Source of the DNA: an uncultured Acetatifactor sp.
GTDB taxonomy: Bacteria; Bacillota; Clostridia; Lachnospirales; Lachnospiraceae
Assembly (NCBI GenBank): GCA_934402375.1
Contig: CAKRUB010000030.1
Location: 1-32,158, forward strand
DNA length: 32,158 nucleotides
Direction: 5' to 3'
Positions 17,801 through 27,223 of this stretch are shown here, piece after piece. Position numbers and translations under genes: made by a program. The notes beneath the pieces are model-generated. The model ran no database searches. It was given only the letters and a program-made list of their open reading frames with translations, and had not been told where the DNA came from. Position 1 is the first letter of the stretch. Every line of letters begins with the position of its first letter.

Positions 17801-19089
17801 ATAAGCAGCGCACCATCCGCTCTTCAGCGATCGTGAAGGTACCCTTTACCGAGGAGATGCGCAAGGATTACACGATTATCTGTCCCCAGATGTCTCCTAT
17901 CCACTTTGAGCTTCTGGAACCGGCATTCAACGCCTGCGGTTATCACTTTGTTGTGCTCGACAATGACAACAAGCATTCCGTGGATGTCGGACTGAAATAT
18001 GTAAACAATGATGCCTGCTACCCTTCCCTGCTTGTCGTGGGTCAGATCATGGAGGCGCTTCTGTCCGGCAAATACGATCTGAACAAGACAGCGATCATCA
18101 TGTCGCAGACGGGCGGCGGCTGCCGTGCAACCAACTATGTCGGCTTCATCCGGCGCGCCTTGAAAAAGGCGGATATGGCACAGATTCCGGTCATCTCCCT
18201 GAATCTTGCCGGCATCGAGAGCAATCCCGGCTTCCACCTGAATGCCGATATGCTGATCCGTGCCGCGGTCGGCGCGGAGTTCGGCGATATCTTCATGCGC
18301 TGCATCTACCGCATGCGCCCCTACGAGGCAACCCCGGGCAGCGTTGAGGCTGTACATCAGAAATGGCTGAAGGTGACACAGGAATTTGTCTCCGCAAAGC
18401 ACATCAGCCTTCGGAAATTCAATAAGCTTTGCAAAGAGATCATACGCGACTTTGACAGCATCCCGCTTCTTGACATCAAGAAGCCGCGCGTCGGCATTGT
18501 CGGAGAAATCCTCGTAAAATTCTCCCCCGCAGGAAACAATCACCTTGTGGAGCTTCTGGAGAGCGAGGGCGCCGAAGCTGTCGTTCCCGATCTGATCGAC
18601 TTCATGCTCTATTGCTTCTACAACCAGCTGTACAAAGCGGATCATCTGGGCATGAGCAAAAAGACCGCAAGAAACTCAAAGCTCGGCATCTGGGCGATCG
18701 AGCACATACTGCGCAGCACTGCCACAAAGGAGTTCCTCCGCAGTAAGCACTTTACGCCGCCCACACCGATTCAGGAGATCGCAGAATTTGCAGAACCGAT
18801 CGTCTCCATCGGAAATCAGACGGGTGAGGGATGGTTTCTGACCGGTGAGATGATCGAACTGATCCATGACGGAGTTCCGAACATTGTCTGCACACAGCCC
18901 TTCGGCTGTCTGCCGAATCACGTTGTCGGAAAGGGTGTCATCAAGGCATTGCGCAAGGCCTATCCCGCCTCCAACATTGTTGCCATCGATTACGATCCCG
19001 GCGCCAGCGAGGTCAATCAGCTGAACCGGATCAAGCTGATGCTTTCCACGGCTCAGAAAAATCTGAAAGCCGATACACCGGACGCATAA
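14836..19089 (+). CDS. 2-hydroxyacyl-CoA dehydratase activase, tandem ATPase domains with dehydratase-like C-terminus
   Basis: 1417 residues. Two ASKHA-fold activase (BcrAD/BadFG) domains are in tandem: the first has [10 protein letters not shown] at 11-20, Cys129 in [13 protein letters not shown] and Cys168; the second has [10 protein letters not shown] from 326, Cys448 in [11 protein letters not shown] and Cys487. In known activators such residues bind a bridging [4Fe-4S] cluster between subunits; here both halves are on one chain. A Cys cluster follows (Cys609, Cys612, Cys616, Cys635), then a DUF2229 region (about 674-890, [15 protein letters not shown]), then a region like the dehydratase D component. 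The protein is thought to couple ATP hydrolysis to low-potential electron transfer in anaerobes; its partner is not in the window. It has AGGAAGGA upstream, its own promoter, and a strong terminator. Confidence 0.9.
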   Translation: MEIRNKNVTLGIDIGSTTVKIAILDADHNILFSDYERHYANIRETLSSLLIEAYHQLGNLTLHPMITGSGGLTLANHLGVPFTQEVIAVATSLKELAPKTDVAIELGGEDAKIIYFEGGNVEQRMNGICAGGTGSFIDQMASLIQTDASGLNEYAKNYKSLYAIAARCGVFAKTDIQPLINEGATKEDLAASIFQAVVNQTISGLACGKPIRGHVAFLGGPLHFLSELKVAFIRTLNLDEEHIIDTDNSHLFAAIGSALNAKEEVAFTMEEMVNKLSSDIKMEFEVERMEPLFADKAAYEEFSERHSRHHVASADLASYKGKAFLGIDAGSTTTKIALVGEDGSLLYSFYSSNDGSPLKTAIRSLKEIYEQLPEDVHIVRSCSTGYGEALMKAAFLLDDGEVETVAHYYAAAFFNPAVDCILDIGGQDMKCIKIKNQTVDSVQLNEACSSGCGSFIETFAKSLNYSVQDFAKAALFAEHPIDLGTRCTVFMNSKVKQAQKEGASVADISAGLAYSVIKNALFKVIKVSDASELGRNIVVQGGTFYNDAVLRSFEKIADCEAIRPDIAGIMGAFGAALIAREHYEDGQESTMLSYEKLCGLQYETSMAKCKGCTNSCRLTINRFSGGRQFISGNRCERGIGGQKNANNVPNLFEYKLQRLFSYPALDPTQATRGTVGIPRVLNMYENYPFWYTFFTRLGYRVVLSPSSNRKIYELGIESIPSESECYPAKLAHGHVTWLINQGVDFIFYPALFYERDEVEGANNHYNCPIVTSYSENIKNNVEEISSGQMRLRNPFMSFRDIDTVTQALLREFSELPAGEVRTAAKAAWEELAAARKDIQKKGEETLDYLAKTGKRGIVLAGRPYHIDPEINHGIPELITSFDMAVLTEDSISHLGHPERPLIVSDQWMYHSRLYAAASYVKKVDNLDLIQLNSFGCGLDAVTTDQVNDILSGSDKIYTCLKIDEVNNLGAARIRVRSLLSAIKVREKLHKQRTIRSSAIVKVPFTEEMRKDYTIICPQMSPIHFELLEPAFNACGYHFVVLDNDNKHSVDVGLKYVNNDACYPSLLVVGQIMEALLSGKYDLNKTAIIMSQTGGGCRATNYVGFIRRALKKADMAQIPVISLNLAGIESNPGFHLNADMLIRAAVGAEFGDIFMRCIYRMRPYEATPGSVEAVHQKWLKVTQEFVSAKHISLRKFNKLCKEIIRDFDSIPLLDIKKPRVGIVGEILVKFSPAGNNHLVELLESEGAEAVVPDLIDFMLYCFYNQLYKADHLGMSKKTARNSKLGIWAIEHILRSTATKEFLRSKHFTPPTPIQEIAEFAEPIVSIGNQTGEGWFLTGEMIELIHDGVPNIVCTQPFGCLPNHVVGKGVIKALRKAYPASNIVAIDYDPGASEVNQLNRIKLMLSTAQKNLKADTPDA

Positions 19090-19100
19090 TCTTACAACAA

Positions 19101-19145
19101 AAAAATACCTTCCCAGGCATCTATTCTGCCCGGGAAGGTATTTTT
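19101..19145. terminator. Bidirectional intrinsic terminator
   Basis: Two 19-nt arms (19101-19119 and 19127-19145) form a long stem with a 7-nt loop and one mismatch, flanked by A-rich sequence on the left and T-rich on the right. It ends the plus-strand activase transcript and, read the other way, the minus-strand rnhA-to-coiled-coil operon. Confidence 0.9.
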
Positions 19146-19147
19146 TA

Positions 19148-19387
19148 TTAAGAGGCTACGGCGGTCTTTGTCCGCACATATTCCTGCAATGCCTGTGCAA
19201 CCTCGTCAGGCTGCAGTCCTGTATCAGCGATCAGGTCGCTGACTGCCTCCAGCTCCTTTCTCTTCTTTTCCTCAAACAGTTCGTCCAGCTCGCGCTTCTC
19301 TGACTCCACACGGGTCATGAGCGCGCCGATCAGCTCCTGTTTCGCGGCGATCTTCTCCTCAATGGTCTTACGCTGTCCTCTTGCCAT
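19148..19387 (-). CDS. Small coiled-coil protein of unknown function
   Basis: 79 residues. Residues 8-48 form a charged heptad-type coiled coil (EEKIAAKQELIGAL, then VESEKRELDELFEEKKRKE). It is followed by a short helix pair with LQPDEVAQALQEY. The overall plan, a coiled coil then a small helical tail, is like DUF4315-type small proteins, but no family is certain. A strong AAAGGAG lies 6 nt before ATG. It is the last gene of the rnhA operon, 63 nt after the helicase, and its stop is 3 nt from the bidirectional terminator. A helper or regulator of the helicase is possible only by position. Confidence 0.75.
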   Translation of the reverse strand: MARGQRKTIEEKIAAKQELIGALMTRVESEKRELDELFEEKKRKELEAVSDLIADTGLQPDEVAQALQEYVRTKTAVAS

Positions 19388-19450
19388 AACTTACTCCTTT
19401 CAGCGGATCTTTGCAATCCTTTCTATAAGTATATGGACAAGACTGGATAT

Positions 19451-22400
19451 TTATTCCAAAAGTGCGAGAAAATCTTCCTTTGTCATGCCGCTGAGCTGTC
19501 CGGTCTCTCCCTGAATGATCTGGTCGGAGAGCGCTTTCTTGCTCTCCTGCAGCTTCTGGATCTTCTCCTCGATCGTCCCCTTGGCGATCAGCCTGTAGAC
19601 GACAACCTTCTTCGTCTGACCGATGCGGTGCGCGCGATCCGTCGCCTGATTCTGCACCGCAATGTTCCACCACGGATCGTAGTGGATGACAACATCCGCT
19701 CCCACAAGGTTCAGTCCGACGCCCCCTGCTTTCAGCGAAATCAGGAAGACCTTCGTGTCATCGGCATTAAATGCATTTACCAGCCGGATTCTCTCCTCCT
19801 TCGGTGTCGCACCGGTTATCGTGTAAAAACTGATCTCCTCCTGCCTGAGTCGTCCTGCAATCACCTCAAGCATGGAGGTAAACTGTGAGAACAGCAATAT
19901 CTTATGTCCGCCCTCCACAGCGCTCCGTATCAGCTCCGCGCAGGCATCCAGCTTCGCCGACTCTCCCTTATAATTTTCAAAGCACAGCGCCGGGTCACAG
20001 CAAATCTGGCGCAGTTTCATCAGCTCCGCGAGCACCTGTATCTTATTCTTGCCGAATTCCTCCGCGCTCTGCATCCCAATCTGCTGCTTCATATGTACGA
20101 CCTGCGCGTCATAGAGCTTCTGCTGCTCACCGTCGAATTTCACATAGCGGCTCTCCTCCAGCTTCTCCGGCAGATCGCGCAGTACATTCTCCTTCAGCCT
20201 GCGCAGGATAAAGGGCGCCACCATCCTCTGTAGCTGCTCCAAAGCCGCGGGCTCCTCATTCTTGACAATCGGCGCTTCAAAGTCATTGCGGAACACCTCA
20301 TAGCCGTACAGATATCCCGGCATCAGATAGTCAAAAATACTCCAAAGCTCGCTGAGCCGGTTCTCGATCGGCGTTCCCGTCAACGCATACCGCGTTCTGC
20401 TCTGAACCGCCTTCACCGCCTTCGCCGCGGCGGTCGAATGATTCTTGATATACTGTGCCTCGTCAATGATCTGGTAGTGGAATTCCTTCCCCTCGTATTC
20501 TGCAATATCTCTCTTAAGCAGGTCGTAGGAAGTCAGAATGACATCATAATCCTTATAATGACACAGCTTTTCCGCTCGTTCCTCCTGGCTTCCCGTAATC
20601 GTACAGCTGGTGAGCTCCGGGGCAAATCTCTGCAGCTCCTCACCCCAGTTATAGACCAGCGAGGCCGGCGTCACCACCAGCGAAACACCCTTTCCGCCTT
20701 CCTGCTTTGCAGCGAGCAGGACGGCAATGACCTGCAAGGTCTTTCCAAGTCCCATGTCGTCGGCGAGGATGCCGCCCATACCGTATTCCTCGAGCATCCT
20801 TAACCAGCGGTAACCCATCCGCTGATAGCCGCGCATGATTTTCCGCAGGGAATCCGGCACCTCAAAGTCTGCATCCTTGACCGTCTTGAAATTCTTGACC
20901 AGCTCCCGGAAATAGATGTCGCGGTTGCTATAGATATCCTCATTCTTCTCTAACAGCTTATCCAGATAGAGTGCGCGGTACAGCGGCAGTTTTACCTTTC
21001 CCTTGAGCAGTTCCTTCGGCGAAAGCCGCAGGGCGTTCATCATTTCCTCGAGCGTCGCCAGCGACTCCTCCTCGAGACTTAAGAAATCTCCGTTTTTCAG
21101 GCGGTGATATTTCTTCTTTGCCCGATAGCTTTTCAGCACCTCCAGAAGCTCCTCCGACGGAACATCCTGCGTCGAGACCTCAAGGTTCAGAAGATCCCTC
21201 GACACCGATACCCCTACGGATATGCGCACCCTTCTGCCAATGTTCATCCCGCTGAAACGTCTGGTACACTGCACCTCCCCGAGACCGAGCAACGCTTCCA
21301 CACCCTGATCAAGAACCTTATACATCTGTTCTTCGTCCTGTCCGCAGCTAAGTTCTCTTTGTTCAGCATCTACATAAGGGAACCACTGTCTTGCCAGAAA
21401 CAGAATCTCGTTCTCCTTCTGGACATCCCTGAAAAAGCTGTCCTCCTCGCCCTCCTCAAGAAGCGAAAACTCCCTGTCCCCATATTTTGCCTTGATCCGG
21501 CACGTCATATCATGCTCTTCCGCGTCCAGATAAAAGGTGAATTTTGCCCTCGGCGGCAGATAGGAGGCGATCTCCTCCGCTCCCTCCTCCCGGATGTCAA
21601 CCACATTCTCAAGCTGTGGAAGGACATTATAATAGAACTGTGCCAGCCGGTTTCTACCCACCTGAAAGCTCATTGACCCGTTATTGCAGAACCGCGCAAG
21701 CGTCCTGATCTTACCCGCAAATTCCTCCTGCACCCTGCACAGTCCTGTCTGTCCGATATAGTAAAAGGTTCTGCTGCCCTCATAGAGCTCCGGCATCCGA
21801 CAGTCCACTTCTATGCCATGGAAGACAAGTCTGCTGCTGAGCCGGTTTTTCCGGATCGTCATGGTAATCCTTGGATTCTGCTCCACGGCGCAAAGCTGCC
21901 GCTTTTCCTTCTTTTCGGCATCCCGATTCTCATACTCTACACTCTGGCTGCCCATCAGTCTGTAAAATTCGTCCAGTCTCCAGCCAAAGAGCGCAAGCTC
22001 ACCGCTCTTTGCCGATGCCTTGCGCGAATAGACGTCTGCCTCGACAAGTCTTCTGGAGAAATTCTGCTCCTCCTTCACGACCTGACCGATGAACGCGATC
22101 CAGCTCCGCCCTTCCTCCGTAAAGTTTTCAAGCCGGTGATTGAGCTGTGTTGTCGAGCCGTACATACTGCTGCGCGACTCCCTCACGTCGTCATAGAATT
22201 GAAACAGATCCTTCACAACGAACAGCTTCTTTTCTCCCACCTTAAAGGAGGCTGTCAGTTCTCCGTTCTTCTTACATAGCCGCGGCTGCAGGATCAGGCT
22301 TTCCTCCCTGCCGACCGTGTCCGAGACAACCGCGTTGGCATGCTTCTCGGAGAAAGCATGCATCAGTCTTGCCGCCAGCTTATCCGTCGCATCGCCAAGG

Positions 22401-22855
22401 TTTTTCTCTTTCAGATTCTCTTTGACCGCTTCAAAAAAAGCAACCAGATAGCTGCAATATTCTCTTCTGTAGAATCTGTAATAATAGTGCTTTCTGCACT
22501 CTGAACAACTACACTCCGCGTAGAGTATCTTATTCCTGTCAAAAACAATATGCACCGGAAAAACATTTCTTCCCTCTGTCGCTTCGCCAAATACCTCGCA
22601 AACCATAGTATTTAATTCGTCAGCATAGCCGGCATTGATGTCCGTAAGGGCAACCAGCTTCTGTTCCTGAACCTTCTTTGCCTTCTTGAGTTCCGCCACC
22701 GTAAGGTTCATGCTCTTCTGAACTGCCTCGCAGTCAAAATACCGATACTGGGAAAGCTTCTGCTGATTCTCCGTGCTTTTTTTGCCTGTCTCCGATTCTT
22801 CCGCATCTTCGGTTCTGTTCAGGACAATGTATTCCGTTTCGTCTGTATTTCTCAT
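19451..22855 (-). CDS. SNF2-family helicase/ATPase with degenerate SWIM zinc finger
   Basis: 1134 residues. An N-terminal SWIM-like motif has Cys115-x-Cys117 and Cys134, but the final His is Tyr136. A long linker domain of the SNF2-associated type runs to about 670. The SNF2 ATPase core has motif I DDMGLGKT (699-706), motif II DEAQ (798-801), motif III ALTGTPIENR (824-833), motif V SLKAGGVGLNL (about 1040-1050) and motif VI QATDRAHRIGQ (1070-1080). All catalytic motifs are intact, so it should be an ATP-driven DNA translocase; bacterial members are linked to transcription recycling or DNA repair. Start supported by AAGGAG 5 nt upstream of ATG. It begins 18 nt after the metA stop. Confidence 0.93.
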   Translation of the reverse strand: MRNTDETEYIVLNRTEDAEESETGKKSTENQQKLSQYRYFDCEAVQKSMNLTVAELKKAKKVQEQKLVALTDINAGYADELNTMVCEVFGEATEGRNVFPVHIVFDRNKILYAECSCSECRKHYYYRFYRREYCSYLVAFFEAVKENLKEKNLGDATDKLAARLMHAFSEKHANAVVSDTVGREESLILQPRLCKKNGELTASFKVGEKKLFVVKDLFQFYDDVRESRSSMYGSTTQLNHRLENFTEEGRSWIAFIGQVVKEEQNFSRRLVEADVYSRKASAKSGELALFGWRLDEFYRLMGSQSVEYENRDAEKKEKRQLCAVEQNPRITMTIRKNRLSSRLVFHGIEVDCRMPELYEGSRTFYYIGQTGLCRVQEEFAGKIRTLARFCNNGSMSFQVGRNRLAQFYYNVLPQLENVVDIREEGAEEIASYLPPRAKFTFYLDAEEHDMTCRIKAKYGDREFSLLEEGEEDSFFRDVQKENEILFLARQWFPYVDAEQRELSCGQDEEQMYKVLDQGVEALLGLGEVQCTRRFSGMNIGRRVRISVGVSVSRDLLNLEVSTQDVPSEELLEVLKSYRAKKKYHRLKNGDFLSLEEESLATLEEMMNALRLSPKELLKGKVKLPLYRALYLDKLLEKNEDIYSNRDIYFRELVKNFKTVKDADFEVPDSLRKIMRGYQRMGYRWLRMLEEYGMGGILADDMGLGKTLQVIAVLLAAKQEGGKGVSLVVTPASLVYNWGEELQRFAPELTSCTITGSQEERAEKLCHYKDYDVILTSYDLLKRDIAEYEGKEFHYQIIDEAQYIKNHSTAAAKAVKAVQSRTRYALTGTPIENRLSELWSIFDYLMPGYLYGYEVFRNDFEAPIVKNEEPAALEQLQRMVAPFILRRLKENVLRDLPEKLEESRYVKFDGEQQKLYDAQVVHMKQQIGMQSAEEFGKNKIQVLAELMKLRQICCDPALCFENYKGESAKLDACAELIRSAVEGGHKILLFSQFTSMLEVIAGRLRQEEISFYTITGATPKEERIRLVNAFNADDTKVFLISLKAGGVGLNLVGADVVIHYDPWWNIAVQNQATDRAHRIGQTKKVVVYRLIAKGTIEEKIQKLQESKKALSDQIIQGETGQLSGMTKEDFLALLE

Positions 22856-22873
22856 CCCCGCTCCTTATACTCC

Positions 22874-23779
22874 TTAAAGTTCATAAGGTGTGATCTGGTA
22901 TACATAATAATTCAGCCAGTTACTGTATAGATTATTGCTGTGGGAACGCCACTGCAGCAACGGGCGTTCGTTCGGATCATCCTTCGGATAATAGTTGTAC
23001 GGAAGCTGGATCGGCAGTCCCTTGTCCAGATCGCGGTGGTATTCGCGGTCGAGCGTATATCGGTCGTACTCCGGGTGTCCCGTCACGAAAATCTTCTTGC
23101 CGTCCTCCGCAATCGCAAGGAACACGCCCGCATCCGGCGACTCCGCCAGCACCGTCAGCTCCCTGCAGGCATGGATTGCCTCAGACGGCGTCTCTGTATG
23201 GCGGCTGTGGGGTGCAAGGAAGACATCGTCAAAGCCTCTGACAAGAGGAATCTTGCGGTTAGCTACCTTGTGCTCATAAATCCCGAACAGCTTCGCCGGC
23301 AGCTTTTCTTTATTGATCCCATAATAATGGTAAAAGCCTGCCTGCGCCGCCCAGCAGATATGCAGGGTTGACGTGACATGTGTCTCTGCCCAGTCAAAGA
23401 TCTCGCAGGTCTCCTCCCAATAGTCCACCTCCTCGAAGGTAATGTCCTCAACCGGTGCCCCCGTGACAATCATACCATCGAACTTCCTGTCCCTGATCTC
23501 GTCGAGGCAGGTATAAAACTTGTTCAGGTGGCTGGCAGAGGTGTTGATAGAGGTGTGGCTCCTGACATTCATAAAGGTCACATCCACCTGCAGCGGCGTG
23601 TTCGACAGCGCGCGCAACAGCTGCAGCTCCGTATCCTGCTTTACCGGCATATTGTTCAGTATCAGTACCTGCAGCGGACGGATATCCTGATGCATTGCCC
23701 GAAATTCGTCCATCACAAATATATTTTCATTTTCAAGAATCTCCTTTGCAGGCAGATCGCTCTGTGTCTTAATCGGCAT
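22874..23779 (-). CDS. metA: Homoserine O-acetyltransferase (MetA family)
   Basis: 301 residues, the full length of MetA. It acylates homoserine for methionine synthesis. The catalytic Cys142 lies in HICWAAQAG, with His235 and Glu237 in TGHPEYD completing the triad. Residue 111 is Glu (GAPVE). In Bacillus cereus MetA Glu111 selects acetyl-CoA, and in Escherichia coli Gly111 goes with succinyl-CoA, so this enzyme is predicted to use acetyl-CoA in spite of the usual succinyltransferase label. It lies 20 nt after ligA and 18 nt before the helicase, without room for a SAM riboswitch or own promoter. It is thus expressed with DNA-maintenance genes instead of being under a visible methionine-specific control. 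Strong ribosome binding site (AGAGGA). Confidence 0.93.
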   Translation of the reverse strand: MPIKTQSDLPAKEILENENIFVMDEFRAMHQDIRPLQVLILNNMPVKQDTELQLLRALSNTPLQVDVTFMNVRSHTSINTSASHLNKFYTCLDEIRDRKFDGMIVTGAPVEDITFEEVDYWEETCEIFDWAETHVTSTLHICWAAQAGFYHYYGINKEKLPAKLFGIYEHKVANRKIPLVRGFDDVFLAPHSRHTETPSEAIHACRELTVLAESPDAGVFLAIAEDGKKIFVTGHPEYDRYTLDREYHRDLDKGLPIQLPYNYYPKDDPNERPLLQWRSHSNNLYSNWLNYYVYQITPYEL

Positions 23780-23799
23780 GTCTTTCCTCTTTCCGCGTT

Positions 23800-25791
23800 T
23801 TAATACGCAATTCCATATTCTGTGAGAAAATCTTCCTCTGACAGGATCGGAACACCTAATTCCTTTGCCTTCTTATTCTTTGAGGAGGTCGAAGTCACGT
23901 CATTGTTGATCAGGGCAGTCGTCTTACCCGTGACACTTCCTGTCACCTTTCCGCCTCTGTCCTCAATCAGTTCCTTCAGATCGCTCCTGTTCCCAAAGTG
24001 GTTCAGGCTGCCGGTGATGACAAAGTTCAAGCCCTGCATCGTCTGGCTTCCCTCCTCCACGACCGGCACCTCCAGTGTGAGTTCCGGCATCAGATGATCG
24101 ATTTTCTGCTGGTTATCCGCATCCTTCATGTAGTCCACAAACGCCGATGCAATGACATCTCCGATCCCCTCTATCGCGCTCAATGTCTCCACATCGGCGC
24201 TGCGCATTCGCTCGAGATCGTAGGAAAAATACCGACAGAGCATCTTCGCATTGGCGACGCCGATATTTGCAATTCCCAGACCGTAGATCACCCTCGACAA
24301 AATCGTCTTTCTGGACGCCTCTATGCTTGCAATCAGGTTCTGATAGGATTTTTCGCCGAAGCCCTCAAGCTCCACAATCCTGTCCTGATATCTGTCAAGA
24401 TGGTACAGATCCGCATATTCATGAATAAAGCCCATATCGATCAGCTTTTCCAGCGTTGCCTCGGACAGTCCGTCGATATTCATCGCATCCCTGCTCACAA
24501 ACAGGGTAAAAGACTTGATGCGCTTGGCGGCACATTTTTCGTTGGTGCAATATAAGGACTGCACCTCATTCACCTGCCGGATCTCCGTCGCACCGCCGCA
24601 GACAGGACATACGGCAGGTATCTCCACATTATCGCTGCAGGTCAGATTTTCGGCGATCTGCGGGATAATCATATTTGCCTTATACACGGTAATTTTATCG
24701 CCGATTCCCAGCTTCAGGCTGCGCAAGATGCTGATATTGTGAACTGACGCACGACTTACGGTCGTGCCCTCCAGTTCTACCGGCTCAAAAATTGCCACCG
24801 GATTGATCAGTCCGGTTCTGCTGGCACTCCACTCGATTTCCTCCAGTGTCGTCTCCCGCAGTTCATCCGCCCATTTAAACGCAATCGAATGTCTGGGAAA
24901 TTTCGCTGTCCTGCCTAACGACTGTCCATACGCAATGTCCTCATAGGTCAGCACAAGTCCGTCCGACGGGATGTCAAAATTCTGTATCTTCTTCTCAAAG
25001 AAGTCGATCCTGTCGAGTATATCAGCCTCCGTCACGAGATAATGTTCAACGACCTCAAAGCCCTGCTTCTCCAGAAACCGGAACTGCTCCTCTCTCGAAT
25101 TATGGAAATCCGTCTCTCCCGCGCTTACCAGACTGAACGCATAAAATCGCACATTTCTTTTCGCCGTGATCTCATTGTTCAACTGGCGCACCGAACCACT
25201 GCACAGATTCCTTGGGTTTTTATACTTACTCTTTTCGTCCGTAATCTCCGCGTTCACCTTCTCAAAATCCGAATAGGTAATCACCGCTTCCCCGCGCAGA
25301 ACTAATTCGCCGGTGAAGGGAATGGACAGCGGGATATTCTTGAAGGTTCTGGCATTGTTGGTAACGACTTCTCCGATCTCCCCGTTTCCTCTCGTGACTG
25401 CCTTTGCAAGTTTTCCGTCACGATAAGTCAGCACGATTGTCAGTCCGTCCAGCTTCCAGCTTAGAATTGCAGCCTTTCCTTGCAGCCAGTCACGCAGCTC
25501 TTCACGGCTTTTCGTCTTGCCGAGAGAGAGCATAGGACTCTCATGCCGTTCCTTCGGCAGCTCGTCCACCGCCTCAAATCCGACGCTGACGGTCGGACTG
25601 TTTGTCAGTACAATCCCCGTCTCCTGTTCCAGACTCTGCAGCTCGTCATACAGTGCATCGTATTCGCGGTTACTCATGATTTCTCTGTCTTCCGCATAAT
25701 ATGCCTTTGCCGCTTTGTTCAGTGTATCCACTAAATATTTGATTCGTTCCATGGTCTCAGACTGCATCTTGTACTTCACCCATCCTATCAC
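23800..25791 (-). CDS. ligA: NAD-dependent DNA ligase LigA
   Basis: 663 residues from a GTG whose last two bases start the TGA stop of rluF (4-nt GTGA overlap). Alternative ATGs at 25767 and 25752 are also credible since the conserved domain begins at about residue 15. Domain Ia has YYAEDREIMSNREYDALYDE for NMN binding. The adenylated lysine is Lys113 in SWKLDG. OB-fold follows. The zinc finger has Cys395, Cys398, Cys415 and Cys420. Helix-hairpin-helix repeats (YGLGIANIGVANAKML) come next, and a BRCT domain occupies about 585-663. All essential parts are present, so it is the replicative ligase sealing Okazaki nicks. Cotranscribed with rluF upstream and metA downstream. Confidence 0.96.
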   Translation of the reverse strand: MIGWVKYKMQSETMERIKYLVDTLNKAAKAYYAEDREIMSNREYDALYDELQSLEQETGIVLTNSPTVSVGFEAVDELPKERHESPMLSLGKTKSREELRDWLQGKAAILSWKLDGLTIVLTYRDGKLAKAVTRGNGEIGEVVTNNARTFKNIPLSIPFTGELVLRGEAVITYSDFEKVNAEITDEKSKYKNPRNLCSGSVRQLNNEITAKRNVRFYAFSLVSAGETDFHNSREEQFRFLEKQGFEVVEHYLVTEADILDRIDFFEKKIQNFDIPSDGLVLTYEDIAYGQSLGRTAKFPRHSIAFKWADELRETTLEEIEWSASRTGLINPVAIFEPVELEGTTVSRASVHNISILRSLKLGIGDKITVYKANMIIPQIAENLTCSDNVEIPAVCPVCGGATEIRQVNEVQSLYCTNEKCAAKRIKSFTLFVSRDAMNIDGLSEATLEKLIDMGFIHEYADLYHLDRYQDRIVELEGFGEKSYQNLIASIEASRKTILSRVIYGLGIANIGVANAKMLCRYFSYDLERMRSADVETLSAIEGIGDVIASAFVDYMKDADNQQKIDHLMPELTLEVPVVEEGSQTMQGLNFVITGSLNHFGNRSDLKELIEDRGGKVTGSVTGKTTALINNDVTSTSSKNKKAKELGVPILSEEDFLTEYGIAY

Positions 25792-26525
25792 TCTTTTTTA
25801 ATCTGCATTCCGCAATCCCGGTACAGGCGCTCAATGTCCGTCTGGGAAAGCTCCCTGTACTCCCCCGGCTTCAGATTTTCCAGTTTCACATGCATCACCC
25901 TGACACGTTTCAAGCTGGAAACCTTGTAGCCACATGCCTCGCACATCCTTCTGATCTGCCTGTTTACCCCCTGTGTCAGCACAATCCGGAAGGTAAATTT
26001 TCCGTTTTTTTCTGTCCTGCACTCCCGTGTTCGGATATCCAGCTCCTCCAGATAGACCCCCTGACTCATTTTCTGTAAAAAATCAGGTGTTATTTCTTTA
26101 TTGACTTTGACAATATACTCCTTTTCATGACGGTTTGCCCCTCTCATCATCCCCTGAATCAGCTCGCCGTCATTGGTCAGCAGTAAAAGTCCCTCCGAAT
26201 CCTTGTCCAGCCTGCCGGCATATGTGACCCTGACCGGGTAGTGTATCATATCCGCCAATTTCTTTTCGGCGTGGGGATCTCTCTCCGTGCAGGTAACTCC
26301 TATCGGTTTATAATATACCAAAACAACTGTTTTTTTATTTCCCTGAATGGGCTTGCCGTTCACTGTAATATGGTCTGCCCCGCTCACGGTCTGCCCAAGC
26401 GCGGGCAGCTTGCCGTTGACGAGAACCCTTCCCTGCTCTATCAGTTTATCCGCATCCCGTCTGGAGCAGACTCCGGCATGCGCAAGGAATTTGTTTAATC
26501 TTGTTTTATTTTCCATCGTATTCAC
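25788..26525 (-). CDS. rluF: 23S rRNA pseudouridine synthase, RluF-like
   Basis: 245 residues from a GTG at 26525 with GGAAG 6 nt upstream; an ATG three codons later (26516) is less well placed. An N-terminal S4 RNA-binding domain (about 8-55) precedes the RsuA/RluB/E/F catalytic domain, with the nucleophile Asp107 in AGRLDKDSEG. NRHEKEYIV and GVNRQIRRMCEACGY resemble RluF (E. coli U2604) more than RluB or RsuA. That subfamily assignment is from motif comparison and not certain. The start overlaps the end of rnhA by 20 nt and the stop overlaps the ligA start by 4 nt. Confidence 0.88.
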   Translation of the reverse strand: MNTMENKTRLNKFLAHAGVCSRRDADKLIEQGRVLVNGKLPALGQTVSGADHITVNGKPIQGNKKTVVLVYYKPIGVTCTERDPHAEKKLADMIHYPVRVTYAGRLDKDSEGLLLLTNDGELIQGMMRGANRHEKEYIVKVNKEITPDFLQKMSQGVYLEELDIRTRECRTEKNGKFTFRIVLTQGVNRQIRRMCEACGYKVSSLKRVRVMHVKLENLKPGEYRELSQTDIERLYRDCGMQIKKE

Positions 26526-27180
26526 TCATTTCTTCCAGACGGCATACCTTCGGAATACCGTTTCCCTCGCGCAGCCCCTGCTTTGCCATCTGATCTGCCA
26601 GCTCATTGTACTTTACATTGGTATGTGCCGCCACTTTTGTGAAGCTGATATTGATTCTGGTGCTCCACTCCCTCATAGCTCTCGCGTATTTCTGTGTCAG
26701 TTCTGTCTTGGAGCGCCATTCGCCCGTGACCCACTTCTCTATGCCCTGATAATCGTAGCAAAGCTCGACCCGCTGAAATCCATTCAGCATTGCCGTCTTC
26801 ACCGCATACATCGCCCCCAGCATCTCTCCTGTGACGTTCCGGTGCTGCAGGGACTGTTCGTTATCACCGTTTCCGTACTGCGTATAGATTCGTCCGTCCG
26901 CAAGAATAAAAACACATCCGAAGGCATATTTTTTCAAGGTGTCATCATAGCTTCCGTCCACATATGCCAAAAGCTTTTTCCCGGATGTCTCTCCCGCAGG
27001 CGGTACGTCATTGTCTTCCTCGTCTGTAATACCGAGATAGTTCTTCGCCTCCTGCACAGTGGGAAAGCCCTTGTATTCTGCACCGGGATAGCCGTCTACA
27101 GACTTCCGGCACTCCTCCCATTGATAGAAGATTCCTGTTTTTTTCCCTCTTTTGACTGCATAAACCTTCTTTCCTGCCAT
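26506..27180 (-). CDS. rnhA: Ribonuclease H type 1 with viroplasmin-like RNA/DNA hybrid-binding domain
   Basis: 224 residues. Residues 4-49 are the caulimovirus viroplasmin/hybrid-binding domain (KVYAVKRGKKTGIFYQWEEC, then YKGFPTVQEAKNYL). After a flexible linker the RNase H fold carries the four acidic residues: Asp75 in YVDGSY, Glu119 in VTGEMLG, Asp143 in CYDYQG and Asp196 in YNELADQMA; His186 in KVAAHT is the usual loop histidine. It cleaves RNA in RNA-DNA hybrids and is first in the operon of DNA-maintenance genes. GGGGAG lies upstream of the ATG, and the promoter is an extended -10. Confidence 0.94.
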   Translation of the reverse strand: MAGKKVYAVKRGKKTGIFYQWEECRKSVDGYPGAEYKGFPTVQEAKNYLGITDEEDNDVPPAGETSGKKLLAYVDGSYDDTLKKYAFGCVFILADGRIYTQYGNGDNEQSLQHRNVTGEMLGAMYAVKTAMLNGFQRVELCYDYQGIEKWVTGEWRSKTELTQKYARAMREWSTRINISFTKVAAHTNVKYNELADQMAKQGLREGNGIPKVCRLEEMSEYDGK

Positions 27181-27223
27181 TGCTCTCCCCTGCCGCTTCC
27201 GTTTTCGGTGTATAGACTTATTG

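Noticed and set aside
16222..17802. 526-residue open frame on the minus strand inside the activase gene
   Set aside because: It is antisense to a clearly conserved protein, has no family motif or ribosome binding site, and arises from the GC-biased codon use of the plus-strand gene.
23780..23799. Possible SAM riboswitch upstream of metA
   Set aside because: Only 20 nt separate ligA and metA, too short for any riboswitch class, and no riboswitch-like fold was noticed.
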